Program-made: the position numbers and the translations under genes
Origin: Cadophora sp. MPI-SDFR-AT-0126
Lineage: Eukaryota > Ascomycota > Leotiomycetes > Helotiales > Ploettnerulaceae
Assembly: GCA_020747065.1 (NCBI GenBank)
Contig: JAGMVK010000008.1
Location: forward strand, 124,001 to 188,000
Direction: 5' to 3'
Length of the DNA: 64,000 bases
Shown here: positions 11,642-22,252 of the stretch, piece after piece
How positions within the stretch are numbered: the first letter of the stretch is position 1
Layout of the letters: each line of letters starts with the position of its first letter
Notes under the pieces: generated by a model
Databases searched by the model: none
What the model was told of the DNA's origin: nothing
The model's input: only the letters and a program-made list of their open reading frames with translations

Positions 11642-13277
11642 TATGGTTATCAGGCCAAGAATCCAATACAGAATAGTCGATAGATACTGATCGGTACACA
11701 GGGTTGTTAGCACAAAGCCATAGCAAGGCATGGAAGACTTTTGCTTTGTTGACTGAGCAGAAACGGGCGAGGTTCTCCTCTGATGGCGGCGTTCCACGAT
11801 CCCAGCTAACAGTAATTGTCGTGTGATCTTGTAACCTCCTAGCTGGCAAGATTCTAAGCAGCTGACTTGGGTCCTGCCTTACAGCAACGCAATGGCCACG
11901 ACTCCCTCTATAACTAATACCTCTCTGCGCACCGGAAGTAAGTTTTAGGAACATGCCGATGACGTGAGCTCGTGCAATGAAAGCCTCCTCGACGGTGTTC
12001 AAGTTCTTCAACACCGCAAGATAGTCTTAACAAAAAAGACAATTGACGAAATTACCAGCTGAAAGAGGTGGTATGGCTCGCTTCGCAACTGCGGAGCTGC
12101 AGATACTGCACAGGCCAACAGAATGGTCCTTGACTGCGCAACAATCAGGTTCCGTCTTGGTTTTTTCAAAGAAGTGTAGTAGATTCGCGTCTTGAAGGTT
12201 GATGTTAAGAACCTCTTCTTCTTGGAGCAAACCTCCACATAGGCCACAAGGTAGGCGTCTTGAGGCATCTGATATAGCCTTCTGGTAGGCCTTCATGCAC
12301 GACATCTGTATCGATGGGGTAATTGCCTCTGGGAAAGTGGTTGAAGCTTGCCTCATGTACTGATACTCCTGATCAAGAAAAGACGGAATTGGACCGTCGT
12401 AGGCAACGATTCGTTGTTCCGCGAGCGATTTCTGCTGAATTCTTCGAGCTTGGGCAATGGCCTTATGACGTAAATGGGCTTGCATTCCAGCGTCATCCCG
12501 CTGTTCCTTATCCTTGCGACGATGATCCTCCTGAAGACTTCTTAGGGCTTGCCTTTCATCAACAGCAATAGCTCTCCTAAGCCTCTGGCCCTCTGCCTCC
12601 TCTCGAACTAGCTTCTCCTCCGCCTTCTGTGCCTCTACAGCAGCTTTATGGCGTAAATGAGCTCGCATCGCAGACTCGTCCCGGACCTGCCTATCCTTAC
12701 GACGCTGTTCATCCTGCTGGAGCTCTAGTACCCGCCTCTGCTCCTTCTCTGTAAGCTTTGTAAGCCTCCGCTGCTCCGTCTCGGCCAACCGACCCTGGCG
12801 CACCGCTTCATCATTGGCTTTCCGCGCCTCTTCAGCAGCTTTATGCCGTAAATGAGCTCGCATTGCAGACTCGTCCCGGGCCTGCCGATCCCTACGACGC
12901 TGTTCTTCCTGCTGATAGAAAAATGCCTGCCTCTCTTCTTTCTGTAGCTCTTTCAGTCGGACAAGCTGTCTCCTTTCCTCTTCTCTCTCAGACGCAGTCC
13001 TTGAAAGCCGTTCCTGGACACGTAATTGTTCTCCCTTCCTGCGCTCCTGTGCTGCAAGCTCGAACGCCCGAATCTTATCCCTCTGTCGATCAATCTCTGC
13101 CGCTAACCTCTCACGATCAACGTGGGCGCTACTAACACTAGAACTTGGAAGGGTTCTAGGTCCATGGCCCAGAGAATCAGGAGGAGTCGGTAGGAACATA
13201 AGAGGAGAGGACTTAGTGAATAGGCGAAATTCCCAAGTCATTAAGAACCAAACTAAATTACTAGACATGATATCCAT
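11642..13277 (-). pseudogene. Helitron-type protein, N-terminal part (coiled coil + DUF6570-like), interrupted
   Basis: A frame runs from ATG 13277 to 12027, meets one TAA stop (12027-12029), and continues in the same frame to 11643, where the pogo element is inserted. The N-terminal part is Arg/Glu/Gln-rich coiled coil with three copies of a roughly 50-residue unit containing a motif like RDESAMRAHLRHKAA. Then comes a cysteine region (PCGLCGGLL, DCCAVKDHSVGLCSICSSAV, NCLFC) and the block EEAFIARAHVIGMFLKL through VYRSVSIDYSVLDSWPDNH. This is the layout of the N-terminal region of fungal Helitron Rep/helicase proteins. The Rep and helicase domains are absent here. The stop fits CAA-to-TAA. 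The first ATG is uncertain; MFLPTPPDSLGHG, 26 residues in, is another candidate. Confidence 0.78.
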
Positions 13278-13423
13278 TGCCAGAGGAATTTAAAGTCCTT
13301 ATCACACTAAGAGGAGCGAGCAGTAACATAGAACGAAACCCGTCTCAAAGCACGCAGATAAAACTTGGAATGAAACAGGAACACCCCTTTAAAAAACGTG
13401 ACTATAGTGAGGAGAAACACAGC

Positions 13424-13469
13424 TCCTAGCGCCCGAAAGCTGATAAACGCAAAGTCCTAGCGCCCGAAA
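13424..13469. repeat. Short direct repeat upstream of the Helitron frame
   Basis: The 15-mer TCCTAGCGCCCGAAA occurs at 13424-13438 and again at 13455-13469. On the minus strand both lie about 150-190 bp upstream of the Helitron-type start, where the element's 5' end or promoter would be expected. Function unknown. Confidence 0.6.
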
Positions 13470-14038
13470 CGGATTAATAAAAAGGCCGAACCCACTGCGC
13501 TCTTTAATCTTCGAAGAACCTTCTCTATTTTGCCGAGCAAAATTTCGAAGGCAAACCAAGACCATTCACTTGGAGAGCGTCACGGGACCACGTGTCACGG
13601 TGGCATGTGACTCAGGATCTGAGTCGCGTCGAACGCCTATTTAGGGATGAACCCCCGCAAAGCCCGCATTGTCAGCCGCAGCCACACGTGCGGATTCCGA
13701 AACAACGGGCTGAAGACACGGATGGAAGGGTGACGAGGCTGGTCTGGAATAAGAATTAGGAAGGGTGAAAACAAGGGACGAAAACAAGGGACGACGTTTA
13801 CTCCGTGCTTCAACACTGTCATTTTATATCGGTTCACCGTCCTCACTTATGGCTTAATTAGAAGTAAGAAAGGTCTCGCATTTAGCCTAGTCTCTCCTAA
13901 ACCGTTTTTAAAGTCAGCTCCTAAAGCCCAACTCATTTTCCATCAACTATAACAATATAATGCTGTGTAGTGCACGTCTGCCGCAAACAAAGACAGCCTA
14001 AAAGCAGGACAGGCGGGCACTTTCCTTCTATGTTCGTA
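13470..14038. other. Intergenic, no gene seen
   Basis: Normal base composition. Only short unsupported frames. It contains the 3' flank of the minus-strand lipocalin-like gene. Confidence 0.4.
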
Positions 14039-14684
14039 TCACTGGCTATAGTTATAGATGTCCGGCAACTTGTAATACCATGCCACCCGTAGCTTATCAT
14101 CCCCAACTCTCTGCCGCAGATTCCATACCTTACAGTGGTCGTAGAACTTGAACGTGAACGTATACGGTCCTATCCGGCTCGGCAGCGTTGCCGTCAAGAA
14201 CGTCCCTGTCACCGTCCCCGCTGGTCCCTCGCGATCTTTCCTACTTCCATCGGTGACATTGGACAGGTGAAACGGCCCGCCACCCGCAATGCTGTATTTC
14301 CCGACTAACGCCCAACGGGAGTCGGGATCGGACGGCGAAGCGGGTTGAGTCAGCTCCATAGGCCGCTTCTCAGGCTCGGTAGTATCGTTGGCGGTGACGA
14401 TTAAGGCGTTATAGCCGTTAGGCGTCCAGAGGGACATGCCAGAGGGGTAGGGGTTATGCCAGTCCGGGAGTAATTCGCCGGTAGTAGTGTCGCTAGGGAG
14501 GGGCGGTCAGCTCAGATCGAAATGGGGTTAAGGGAGAATGTTAAGGAGAGCTGCTTAGAGCCGAAAGGGGAAAGTTGCGGATTATGGAATAGTCAATAGA
14601 AAGGGGCAAAGCATACACTAGCGTGGCATTGAGGAAGCCCCAGGCACCGACGAAGCACTCCATTGCATTTTTGGGCGAAACCAT
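14039..14684 (-). CDS. Lipocalin-like domain protein, intact two-exon gene
   Basis: Exon 1 is 14684-14617 and exon 2 is 14492-14039, giving 173 residues. Exon 1 opens with ATG (MVSPKNAMECFVGAWGFLNA). The 124-nt intron has donor GTATGC and acceptor CCCTAG and splits a Val codon. Exon 2 carries DTTTGELLPDWHNPYPSGMS, LWTPNGYNALIVTAND, a WALVGKYSIAGGGPF strand and a C-terminal FKFYDHCKVWNLRQRVGD. FVGAW near the start, then a TPNGY block and alternating strands, fits the small fungal lipocalin-like family (Pfam Lipocalin_5 type). Such proteins often sit in secondary-metabolite clusters and bind small molecules, but no cluster is visible here. No signal peptide, so probably cytosolic. A degraded inverted copy lies at 18649-19309, and the conserved splice position supports the model. 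Confidence 0.75.
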
Positions 14685-16190
14685 CTTGAGACAATAAAAT
14701 TGTATGATTGATAGATAAAACGACTATGTAGAGGGACCAAAGGGAGGGGTAATGTTTGATTTTATAATCCTCCTGGCACTGACCAGTCGAACGCTCTGAG
14801 TCAACCATGAGCCTCATTGCTGGGATCCCTTGTATTCAGATGGCGTTGGGGACCCCAACAAACTACTTGTGAGTTCTGTAATGCTCGCCCAACGCGCCAA
14901 GGTCTCCGACCTTGGCTCTGAGGCTCAACCCAAGAAACCAAGGTTATGTAGCTTTACGAACAACCCACATGCAATTCTGGAAGTTCGGTCGGAGAATGTC
15001 ATCTGAGGGGTAATTGCGGCATATGGCTAGGGTGATTTAGCGGAGCACATCCGGAACGAACCCGGCCCCACAGGGGTCAACAGAACTTTGCTTTATTTCG
15101 GAACTTGCCCCTCGCCGCCCCCGCCCCCCCGGTAGGCTCTACTCGAGTCTAATTTTGACGACAGGTGCAAACTCAATAAATCTTCGTGTGAATTCTGCGA
15201 TATATTCTCTACATTGAACTTTCTAGAAGCTACTCTACAGAAGAGGAATGGGAGGCCTGAGCGACTACTAATCAATGTGTCTCAACAGATGTTAGTAGCT
15301 AAGTACTGCTGTAACCGCGAAGAGGGCAGAGTGAGTTGTCAGAGACGCTGTGTGGCAGGTTCAGGATCTGCTCTCCGTAGCCCAATTTGAAAACTTCAGG
15401 TCGGCCATTTTCTAGAGAAAGGAGACATTACTGTCAACCAGTGGTGTGTTCGAAGGTTGCGCTCCCACGGGATGTCATTGGGTTACTGGCGGTTGGAGGG
15501 CGGATCGTTGAATGATGGGGAATTATTAGCGAGCTTCAAGGCTTCAAGCACTTACGTGCAGAGGTGTAAATGGCTAGCTTCGATGAGGCTGCCATCTTAT
15601 AATCCCCAACAATCAGCTACCAAAAGCAAAACAGAGTTTCCCGGGGGACACCCTATGAGGCCGCCGTAGACGGCCTTCGCTGTTTGTCATGTTCTCCTTG
15701 AGTTTGAACAGGTCAATCCACGTGCCCCAGCTCTGATTCGGGAAATCTTTCCTCCCCCCTCTTCACTCCCTCCCTCTTTTTTTTGGGGGGGGGGGGAGGG
15801 CCGAACGGTGGGCGGTGGAGCTTTCCTTTATTTTCTTTCCAGCGTTCAAGTGCTATTGAGATGTCACCTGTTCTTCGGCCAATGTTGGAGAGTATGTAGT
15901 TAAGCTTTGCCAAGAATACACTGCGTCCCAACTATTGTTGATGTTGGCAGGTCTAGAAAGTACGGTGATATCTGGATAGGAGAGACCGAAATTCTAGGCC
16001 TTTGGTAAGACCGAGAATATCGGATTGACCGTCGGCTAGGCCGAAGAGCTGGAATCAATGATGTAGATATAAAGGAGTACGTTGCGTTCTGTAGAAGTTG
16101 ATAGAGAATTGCTACAAAAAAAAAGAAGAAAAATTTCAAGTCTATTGAGACTTGCGTCACAAGCACTACAGTATTAGAGTTCTCAGTCTA
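14685..16190. other. Intergenic, no gene seen
   Basis: Upstream region of the lipocalin-like gene. Short frames only. Contains C-rich DNA near 15120 and a T8-G12 run at 15777-15796. The end of the stretch grades into a LINE remnant. Confidence 0.4.
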
Positions 16191-16194
16191 ATAG

Positions 16195-17985
16195 TTGAGA
16201 CCCGCTATTCCGGCTTGGCACTGTATCACGCCTCATTCCCATGAACGGCAATGTAGGGCTGGATACTAGGTGGGGTATAGTTCCAACACGGCGACTTCCG
16301 GCTACCCTACACCGCGAATTTGGCAGCCGAGCCAGACAACTTACACAAATCGCCACTCATGTTTATTATAAATCATACAAGGCATCTCTTGGATGATATG
16401 GGGACCATTGACGCCTTTGCTGTCGCCCCATGTCTACAGTCACTGAGACAAGTGGTTCATGTCTCTCGGGAAAGAGAGGAGGCCGTGAAGCGTTGTCAAA
16501 ATGCGGAAGGAACGGAAATCCAGATATTTACAGACGCGTCTATGAAGAACGACAATTCTACTAAGACTGAAATTCTACGCACCATCGGCACAAGCGATAT
16601 GATAAACGTCTACATAGCGGAGTTCGGGCCAATAATGGAAGCAGTAGAATGGGCAGACAGGATGCTCACTGCCTCTCCCAGCACATGGGGAATCACGGTC
16701 TACGCAGACAGCTAGGGCTGATATATGAAGGCGAAGATTTTGAATGGTTTGAATGAATCTCGAAGCGAATGAATTGAAGGGCCCACTATTTACTTCATGA
16801 ATATTCATGAATGGCTTTGAAGGCGCGCACGGGCTACTGGTGGCCCGGGAGCTGCGGAGATATACTATTTTTAGTCTATTTTTGGACACCTCACTTCGAT
16901 TCAAGCTCTTCATTAACCATTTTGCCGATTCATCCTTCGCTTCATTCGAGGGAAATCCCATGCGGATTCATTCAATTCATAGCAATTTTTGCCGATTCGA
17001 CTTCAAAATATTCAAATATCAGCCCTACAGACAGCATGTCGGCGCTGCAAGCAATAGCGAACCCAAGACATCAAAGCGGGCAAGCCCTGATCCGACGGGC
17101 TGCCAAAATACTATGGGATAATCAAGCAAAGGGAAAGCGCCTCAAACTAGCATGGGTCCCAGGTCATGCGGGGATTCTAGGCAATGAAGCAGCAGACACG
17201 TTAGCAGCAACAACCACCACATCCAAGAGTGGGGTAGTGACTCCGCTGTGGCTCAAGAGCAAGTTCAAGTCGGTGATATTAGGAGGTTTTAACCAGGTTG
17301 TGCAAACCGCGAGGTCAGGTAGCGAATGGACCACAGAGAGACGCCTCAAGGAGGTTGAGTCAGCGCTGCCAGGAAAACATGTCAGACTACTCTATGACGC
17401 GCTGACAATAACAGAAGCACAGGTATTACCACAACTGCGAACTGGACACTCCAAACTCCGAGGCTTCTTAGCAAGAATCAGAGCGGAGGAGACTGACCAA
17501 TGTGAGTGTGGCCAAGGAAAGGAAGACACGCGACATTTTCTTTTCCATTGCCAACGATACCGACACCTCCGGGGTGACATGATTAAGGAAGGAGGGGAGC
17601 GGTATGGGAACTTGTCATATATGCTAGGAGGGAGGTCATCTTATGAAAATCCTGACGGGTCAAGCCCGGAGGCGGACCGATCGAGCAGTGGAAACCCAAC
17701 TTAACAGTGGTCATAGCGGTGATCAAGTTTGCTTTAAACACAGGAAGACTAGGCTCACAATCGCAGGTCGGCAACACTCATGCAAAACTCCCAACGATTT
17801 GGGGTATAAAGGGGACACATAGGAGAGAGGACAGCGGATTTGCAAATGCGTGGGCTGTGGGATGATTCTAATTCCGTGACATTGATTACGTATTTAGCTC
17901 AGGTCAACTAGGAGTGGGGCTACATAGGGCTATGCACTGAACAGCCAATAGGAATAAATCAAATCAAATCAAATCAATCAATCTG
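16195..17985 (+). mobile_element. 5'-truncated LINE (Tad/I type) 3' end with RNase H
   Basis: Only the C-terminal part of the pol ORF remains. RNase H motifs are spread on both sides of a MITE: IFTDAS (catalytic Asp), FGPIMEAVEWAD (Glu) and VYADS (Asp) before it; SMSALQAIAN, then WVPGHAGILGNEAADTLA after it. The typical LINE zinc-like tail follows (CECGQGKEDTRHFLFHC). From about 17635 the reading shifts frame (WKPNLTVVIAVIKFALNTG). The element ends in an AT-rich tail of AATCA/AATC units (about 17953-17983), the usual 3' terminus of these LINEs. Not functional. Confidence 0.82.
16713..17027. mobile_element. hAT-type MITE inside the LINE RNase H
   Basis: 315 bp. Ends: left TAGGGCTGATATATGAA, right (read inward) TAGGGCTGATATTTGAA. 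A perfect 8-bp target duplication, CAGACAGC, lies at 16705-16712 and 17028-17035. An 8-bp duplication with TAGGG ends is hAT behaviour. Removing the MITE and one CAGACAGC rejoins YADS with MSALQAI exactly, restoring a continuous RNase H frame. The interior has repeated GATTCATTC / GAATGAAT motifs, likely subterminal repeats. No coding capacity. Confidence 0.93.
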
Positions 17986-18648
17986 ACCAAAAGGGTCAGA
18001 ACATCGTTAGTTCCATTCCATTAAGGATATTTTTAGCATTGATGTTCTGGCCAAAATAGGCAAAAAACATTGTTACTTCCATTCTTCAGGCCATGCTTTA
18101 ACACGACCGAGTCTCGACCTCAAAGCAAACCCAAAGAGCAGAGATATGTATCGTCCAGCAAATCTAGCGGTTTGTACTGTAACCTCATCACTCTTAGCAA
18201 AAGCTGACGTTCCTGTAGCCTTCAAAGGTTATGGCCAAGCTCGGAAACTGGGATAGCAGCCGTGTTTGGTCGTAAGAGAAAAATCCTCGGAGAAATTTCC
18301 TAAGCGATGTCTCCCAAAAATCACAGGCTCCTACTCTCTACAGTAGCCGTGAACACAACCTGGCGTTACATGCCCTGCTTCTTCTCCTGCAGCTTTTCGA
18401 CCACGGGATCTTTCATTCGGACGTCCGTGTCGTGCGGAAGAGCGCCGGAGACGAGCTTCTGCGAGCAGCAGAACTGTTGGGTTCCCAACAGCGCCTCAAC
18501 GCATTCCTGTATTACGGCAGATGGCTGAGAACATAATATTGGACAGGCTAGGGGCCGGGGCATTTTATAGGATATAAAGGCAAGCATCAAGTTCTCCTTT
18601 TACTCCAGCAGCTCTCTCATCAGTCACAAAGTCCCGCCCTCAATCAAG
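17986..18648. other. Intergenic, no gene seen
   Basis: Upstream region of the lipocalin pseudogene. Short frames on both strands near 18307-18590, not supported by any family I recognise. Confidence 0.35.
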
Positions 18649-19309
18649 ATAGTTTCGTCAAAGGCATTCGAATGCTTCATTGGAGCATGGGGCTTTCTCA
18701 ACGCGACAACGGTGTAAGCTTCATTCTACCCCTACTTCCTCCACTGCGTATTCCATATTCATTCCCTGTCCGGGTTCCTAATAGCTCCGTCCAACCTTCT
18801 ATGCTTAGTACTCCCTCCACCTGTAAGATCTAAACTAACCCGCCTCTCTTACCAACGACAGCAACACCACCACCGGCGCCTTAATCCCCGAATGGCACAG
18901 TATTTACCCATCCGGCATGTCCACCTACACGCCCGACGGGTACTATTCCTTCATCATAACCGCTAACGACACAACCCAGCCCGAGGATCGGCTAAAACAA
19001 CTGACTCTCCCCGCCTCGCCCTCCGAACCCGTTTACCTCTGGGCGATAGTCGCCCAGCATAGTTTAGCAGCTGGCGGGCTGTTTCATTTGTCTAACGTCA
19101 CTAGTGGAACTAGAGAGGAGTAGACCGGACTATCTGGAGTACTGATTGTGAATACCCGGACGGCGACGCTGCCGAGTTGGGTAGGGATGGAGCTCATTAA
19201 TGAGTTCAAGTTCTATGATGAATGTAAAGTGCATTATCTTAAGTCGAGCTTTGGGGATGAGCTATAGACAGTGTATTTTTATAAGCTGCCGGAGAATTGT
19301 ACTTTATAG
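18649..19309 (+). pseudogene. Lipocalin-like pseudogene, inverted copy
   Basis: Same two-exon structure as the gene at 14039-14684, in the opposite orientation. Exon 1 is 18649-18713, intron 18714-18861 (donor GTAAGC, acceptor GACAG), exon 2 18862-19309. Exon 1 reads VSSKAFECFIGAWGFLNATT. The start codon is ATA where the intact copy has ATG. Exon 2 reads TTTGALIPEWHSIYPSGMS and TYTPDGYYSFIITAND. It has a TAG at 19121-19123 and a second TAG near 19265, then resumes in frame to a stop at 19307-19309. The lost ATG and the TAG stops are G-to-A/C-to-T type changes, as RIP produces on duplicated genes, though the density is low. Confidence 0.8.
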
Positions 19310-19411
19310 TGACGCTCGCTCGTTTCCTAGAAGTAATTGGGAAGATCGCTTGGAGAGAAAGTGTTTGGGAAGATCGCCTGGAAAGAGCCTTGGGGAGACC
19401 ATCTTAGGAAG

Positions 19412-21861
19412 ATTCATTCATTTATTTATTCATACTCGGTTCCAGCTATCCACTGTAGGGACTGCTATACCAGCATAGTCCAGCTTCGGCGCCAGTTACT
19501 AAAGTGCGCCTTACCACGTTTAGTAATTCGCACTTCACTTCCTTACTTTATGTGATTAGTAATCTCCTTTACTAAATAGTCTAGCTCTTATCTACAATTA
19601 TTTATATAGGCGTCTTAAGGATTACTTTACTTTGTTTTTAATAGTGTATTTAGTTCTTTAATTACTGCTTTTATTAACTATTTTATATTTTTATACCTTT
19701 AGTCTTTCCCTAGTACTCTACTTTATCTCTTTACGCTATATTGTACCTCTAAAATTATTTAAGAAAATATATTTATTTTATAAATCTAATTACTTTTATA
19801 ATTAGTTTTAGCTTATTTAAGATTATTCTTAAGTCTATTTATTCTTTCCTTTTAAATATCCTTTGCTATATATTATTATATATCTAATATCTTAGTAGAA
19901 TATAATTTATTATTTACTATCCTTTACTATAATTATATTTAGGATTATTAACTTCTAGTACACTTCTCTTTCACAGAAAGTCTCTTAGCTTAATCTTCTT
20001 TATACATATCTGGATAAGTAAAGTACTTTGCTACTTCTTTAGATTATAGTATAATCGTAGAAATTTATATAATAGCTATAAAGTATACTTAAATATAGTT
20101 CTTTCCCTTATTTTTACTTTCCAGCTATTTATCTATTTGGCTCTTACCTACCTCTTAGCCTAAGTCTTTAACGTTGCCTGCAAGTAGTATATCCTTGTCT
20201 GGGTGGCGTTGTCGTCTGTTTGGCCGCTCTCTTAGCCGCTCTATCCGCGGCTTCGTTTCCCCAGATGCCGATATAAGCTAGCACCTATCTTATCTTGACT
20301 CGCATTCCCCGCTCCCCTTAGAGCTTATTTATGAATTGTATTATATTAGCTACAATATACGCACCTAATTTACTAGTTAGTTTTTGAAATATTTAAATAA
20401 TTGCTTAATTATTTATAAAGATAATTAACTTATCTTTCTTATTTTCTTTCTTTACGTCTTTATCTATAATTTGAAAGACTAACTTAATACCTTATAGTTC
20501 TATAGTATATATAATTAAAATTTCACTATTCCCTATATAAGCTAATTTTATATATTTAATTAAGAATAATACTATTATAATTCCTATATAATTATTAATT
20601 CCACTACTATTAGTATAAATAAAAAAATTATTTAAGAAGTACTTAAAGAACTCCTTATATTAGGTTCTAGCTATTTCAGCATATAATACTATCCTTACGA
20701 TTAGTCCTTACTACTATAGTAGTACCAGAAACGGTGGGATAACCTCTTAGTCCTTAATCGACGCTCCGCGGCGCTGACGAAAACGCCTGTACGTGTGTTC
20801 CAGAGGGCTCAGGTATAGTTCCTTTCTCCATCGGCTCCTCGTGGTCCTAAGGAATTGGAAGCCTGCCAGGGCTGGCATTCTATCCAAGAAGAGAATCCTA
20901 CTAACAGTCTCGACCCTTGTCTTCCAGATCTGTTGTTCAATAGGAAGGAGGTGGAGCTTTACATCTAAGGCTAGGCCTGACGTTGCTTTATATGCGCCTC
21001 TAATGATTCTACCCGCCTTTGCTTGAAGTGTTTTGAGTGAGTCAATGGTTTGTTTTGTGTAGCCTTCTCCGCGCTCATGGGCGACAGACTATACAGAGCA
21101 GCTGTACATCATTTTGGGAATGACAACTGCTTAGTAGATCTTCCTAAGTTCAGCAACTCGTACTCCCCAAGTAGAACCGGCTAGACTTGCTAGTGCACCA
21201 ATAGACTTCGAGGTCTTTATCTTCAGGTTCTGGATGTGCTATTTCCAGTTCAGCGCCGTGTCGAGCGTGACCCCAAGGTATTTGCTGCTTTCGGATGGGG
21301 GTATGATTGTCTGTTCTATTTGTATGTGGCGGTCGACATCTGCTACTTAACGCCTCCTTGTGTGGTGGGTGAGCTGGAACTTGCTTGGGGCGAACACGGA
21401 TACATGCTTCTTTGCCCAAATCATCGCTCGTTGCATGGCCTTCTCTAGCCCATTGCAGGTCTCTTTGATTGAGCTTCCCCCACCGTAGGATTGCAATATC
21501 ATCGATGTAGCCTGTGGCAATGGTATTCGGTTCTTGGTTACAGGCTTCTATTAAGTCGGCGTTGTAATACAAGTGTAGGATGGGCGATAGCGGCGATCCT
21601 TGGGGGATGCCAGTTGTCGTCCGGTATACCTCTGATTTGAACGCATCGAAACTAATGACCGTGCTTCTGTCTGTGAGGAAACTGGCGATCCATGTAACTG
21701 TTCTTTCGTCTATCCTTCGCTTGCGGAGGTTATGGAGTAGTCTAGTATGCGAGACGTTGTCAAAGGCGCCCGAGACGTCGAGCAGGAGGAGGCTTGCCAC
21801 TTGTGGCTCGGGCGAATTCCAGGCCTCGTATATCTTCTCGACAATAGTATGGAGTGCGTGG
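19412..21861 (-). mobile_element. LINE copy 1, minus strand (RT, RNase H relic, 3' tail)
   Basis: On the minus strand the element runs from reverse transcriptase at 21861 to its tail of ATTCATTTATTTATTC at 19412. RT motifs are clear: SLLLLDVSGAFDNVSHTRLL, TTTGIPQGSPLSPIL and TGYIDDIAI (the catalytic YIDD box). After YIDD the reading frame shifts but continues with LINE-like sequence (APSKFQLTHHTR, SSKYLGVTLD, LASLAGSTWG) to about 20770. From about 20760 down to 19560 the DNA becomes RIP-type AT-rich and unreadable. The 5' end is cut at a hAT terminus (21862). A second copy of the last 1.4 kb lies inverted at 24780-28274. Confidence 0.85.
21150..21861 (-). pseudogene. LINE reverse transcriptase fragment
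   Basis: Reverse-transcriptase domain of copy 1, starting abruptly at HALHTIVEKIYEAW where the hAT begins. It contains the A-box DVSGAFDNVSH, the GIPQGSPLSP loop and YIDD, so the catalytic residues are present. It lacks the endonuclease and the first RT blocks and is frameshifted after YIDDIAILRWGKL. It cannot act alone. Confidence 0.8.
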
Positions 21862-22051
21862 CAGTGATCGGAATGGTCTGGTATGAATTGGTATTGGTAT
21901 GGTATATACCGCCAAGACCTGGTATGGTTTGAGGATATCTCAATACCTTGGTATTACCGGTATACCAAGCCTTACCGGTATGGCTATAAAAAGGTGGAGA
22001 TAGAGAGCCGGGTGGCGGTAAGTGGCTGAATCTTAGACTAAAATTGTTGGA

Positions 22052-22070
22052 TGAGTCACATGATGAGTCA
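22052..22070 (+). promoter_or_regulatory. Paired TGAGTCA sites in the hAT leader
   Basis: TGAGTCA at 22052-22058 and again at 22064-22070, about 180 bp before the transposase ATG. TGAGTCA is the binding core of Gcn4/CpcA-type bZIP activators. Related leader copies at 54140-54290 and 59700-59870 keep one or two of these sites. A promoter role is inference. Confidence 0.4.
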
Positions 22071-22252
22071 CATGGTTGACTCTTTATGTAAGAATATCTA
22101 CCTACGGCTGCCTATTGTTCAGATGGTTTATATAGCTGTCGTCTCAATTAATCAGTTGAATGCTATTTATTGCATAGAATCTCGCTATCTGACAAAACTG
22201 GTTATTATATGCAGGAACAAAGAAATATGAAAGTTTTCACTTATTAGAAATA

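Noticed and set aside
12323..13135. Plus-strand frames opposite the Helitron coiled coil
   Set aside because: Repetitive composition of the coiled-coil DNA keeps the other strand open; no recognisable protein.
18366..18590. 74-codon minus-strand frame upstream of the lipocalin pseudogene
   Set aside because: No recognisable motif, short, and several frames overlap; not enough support for a divergently transcribed gene.
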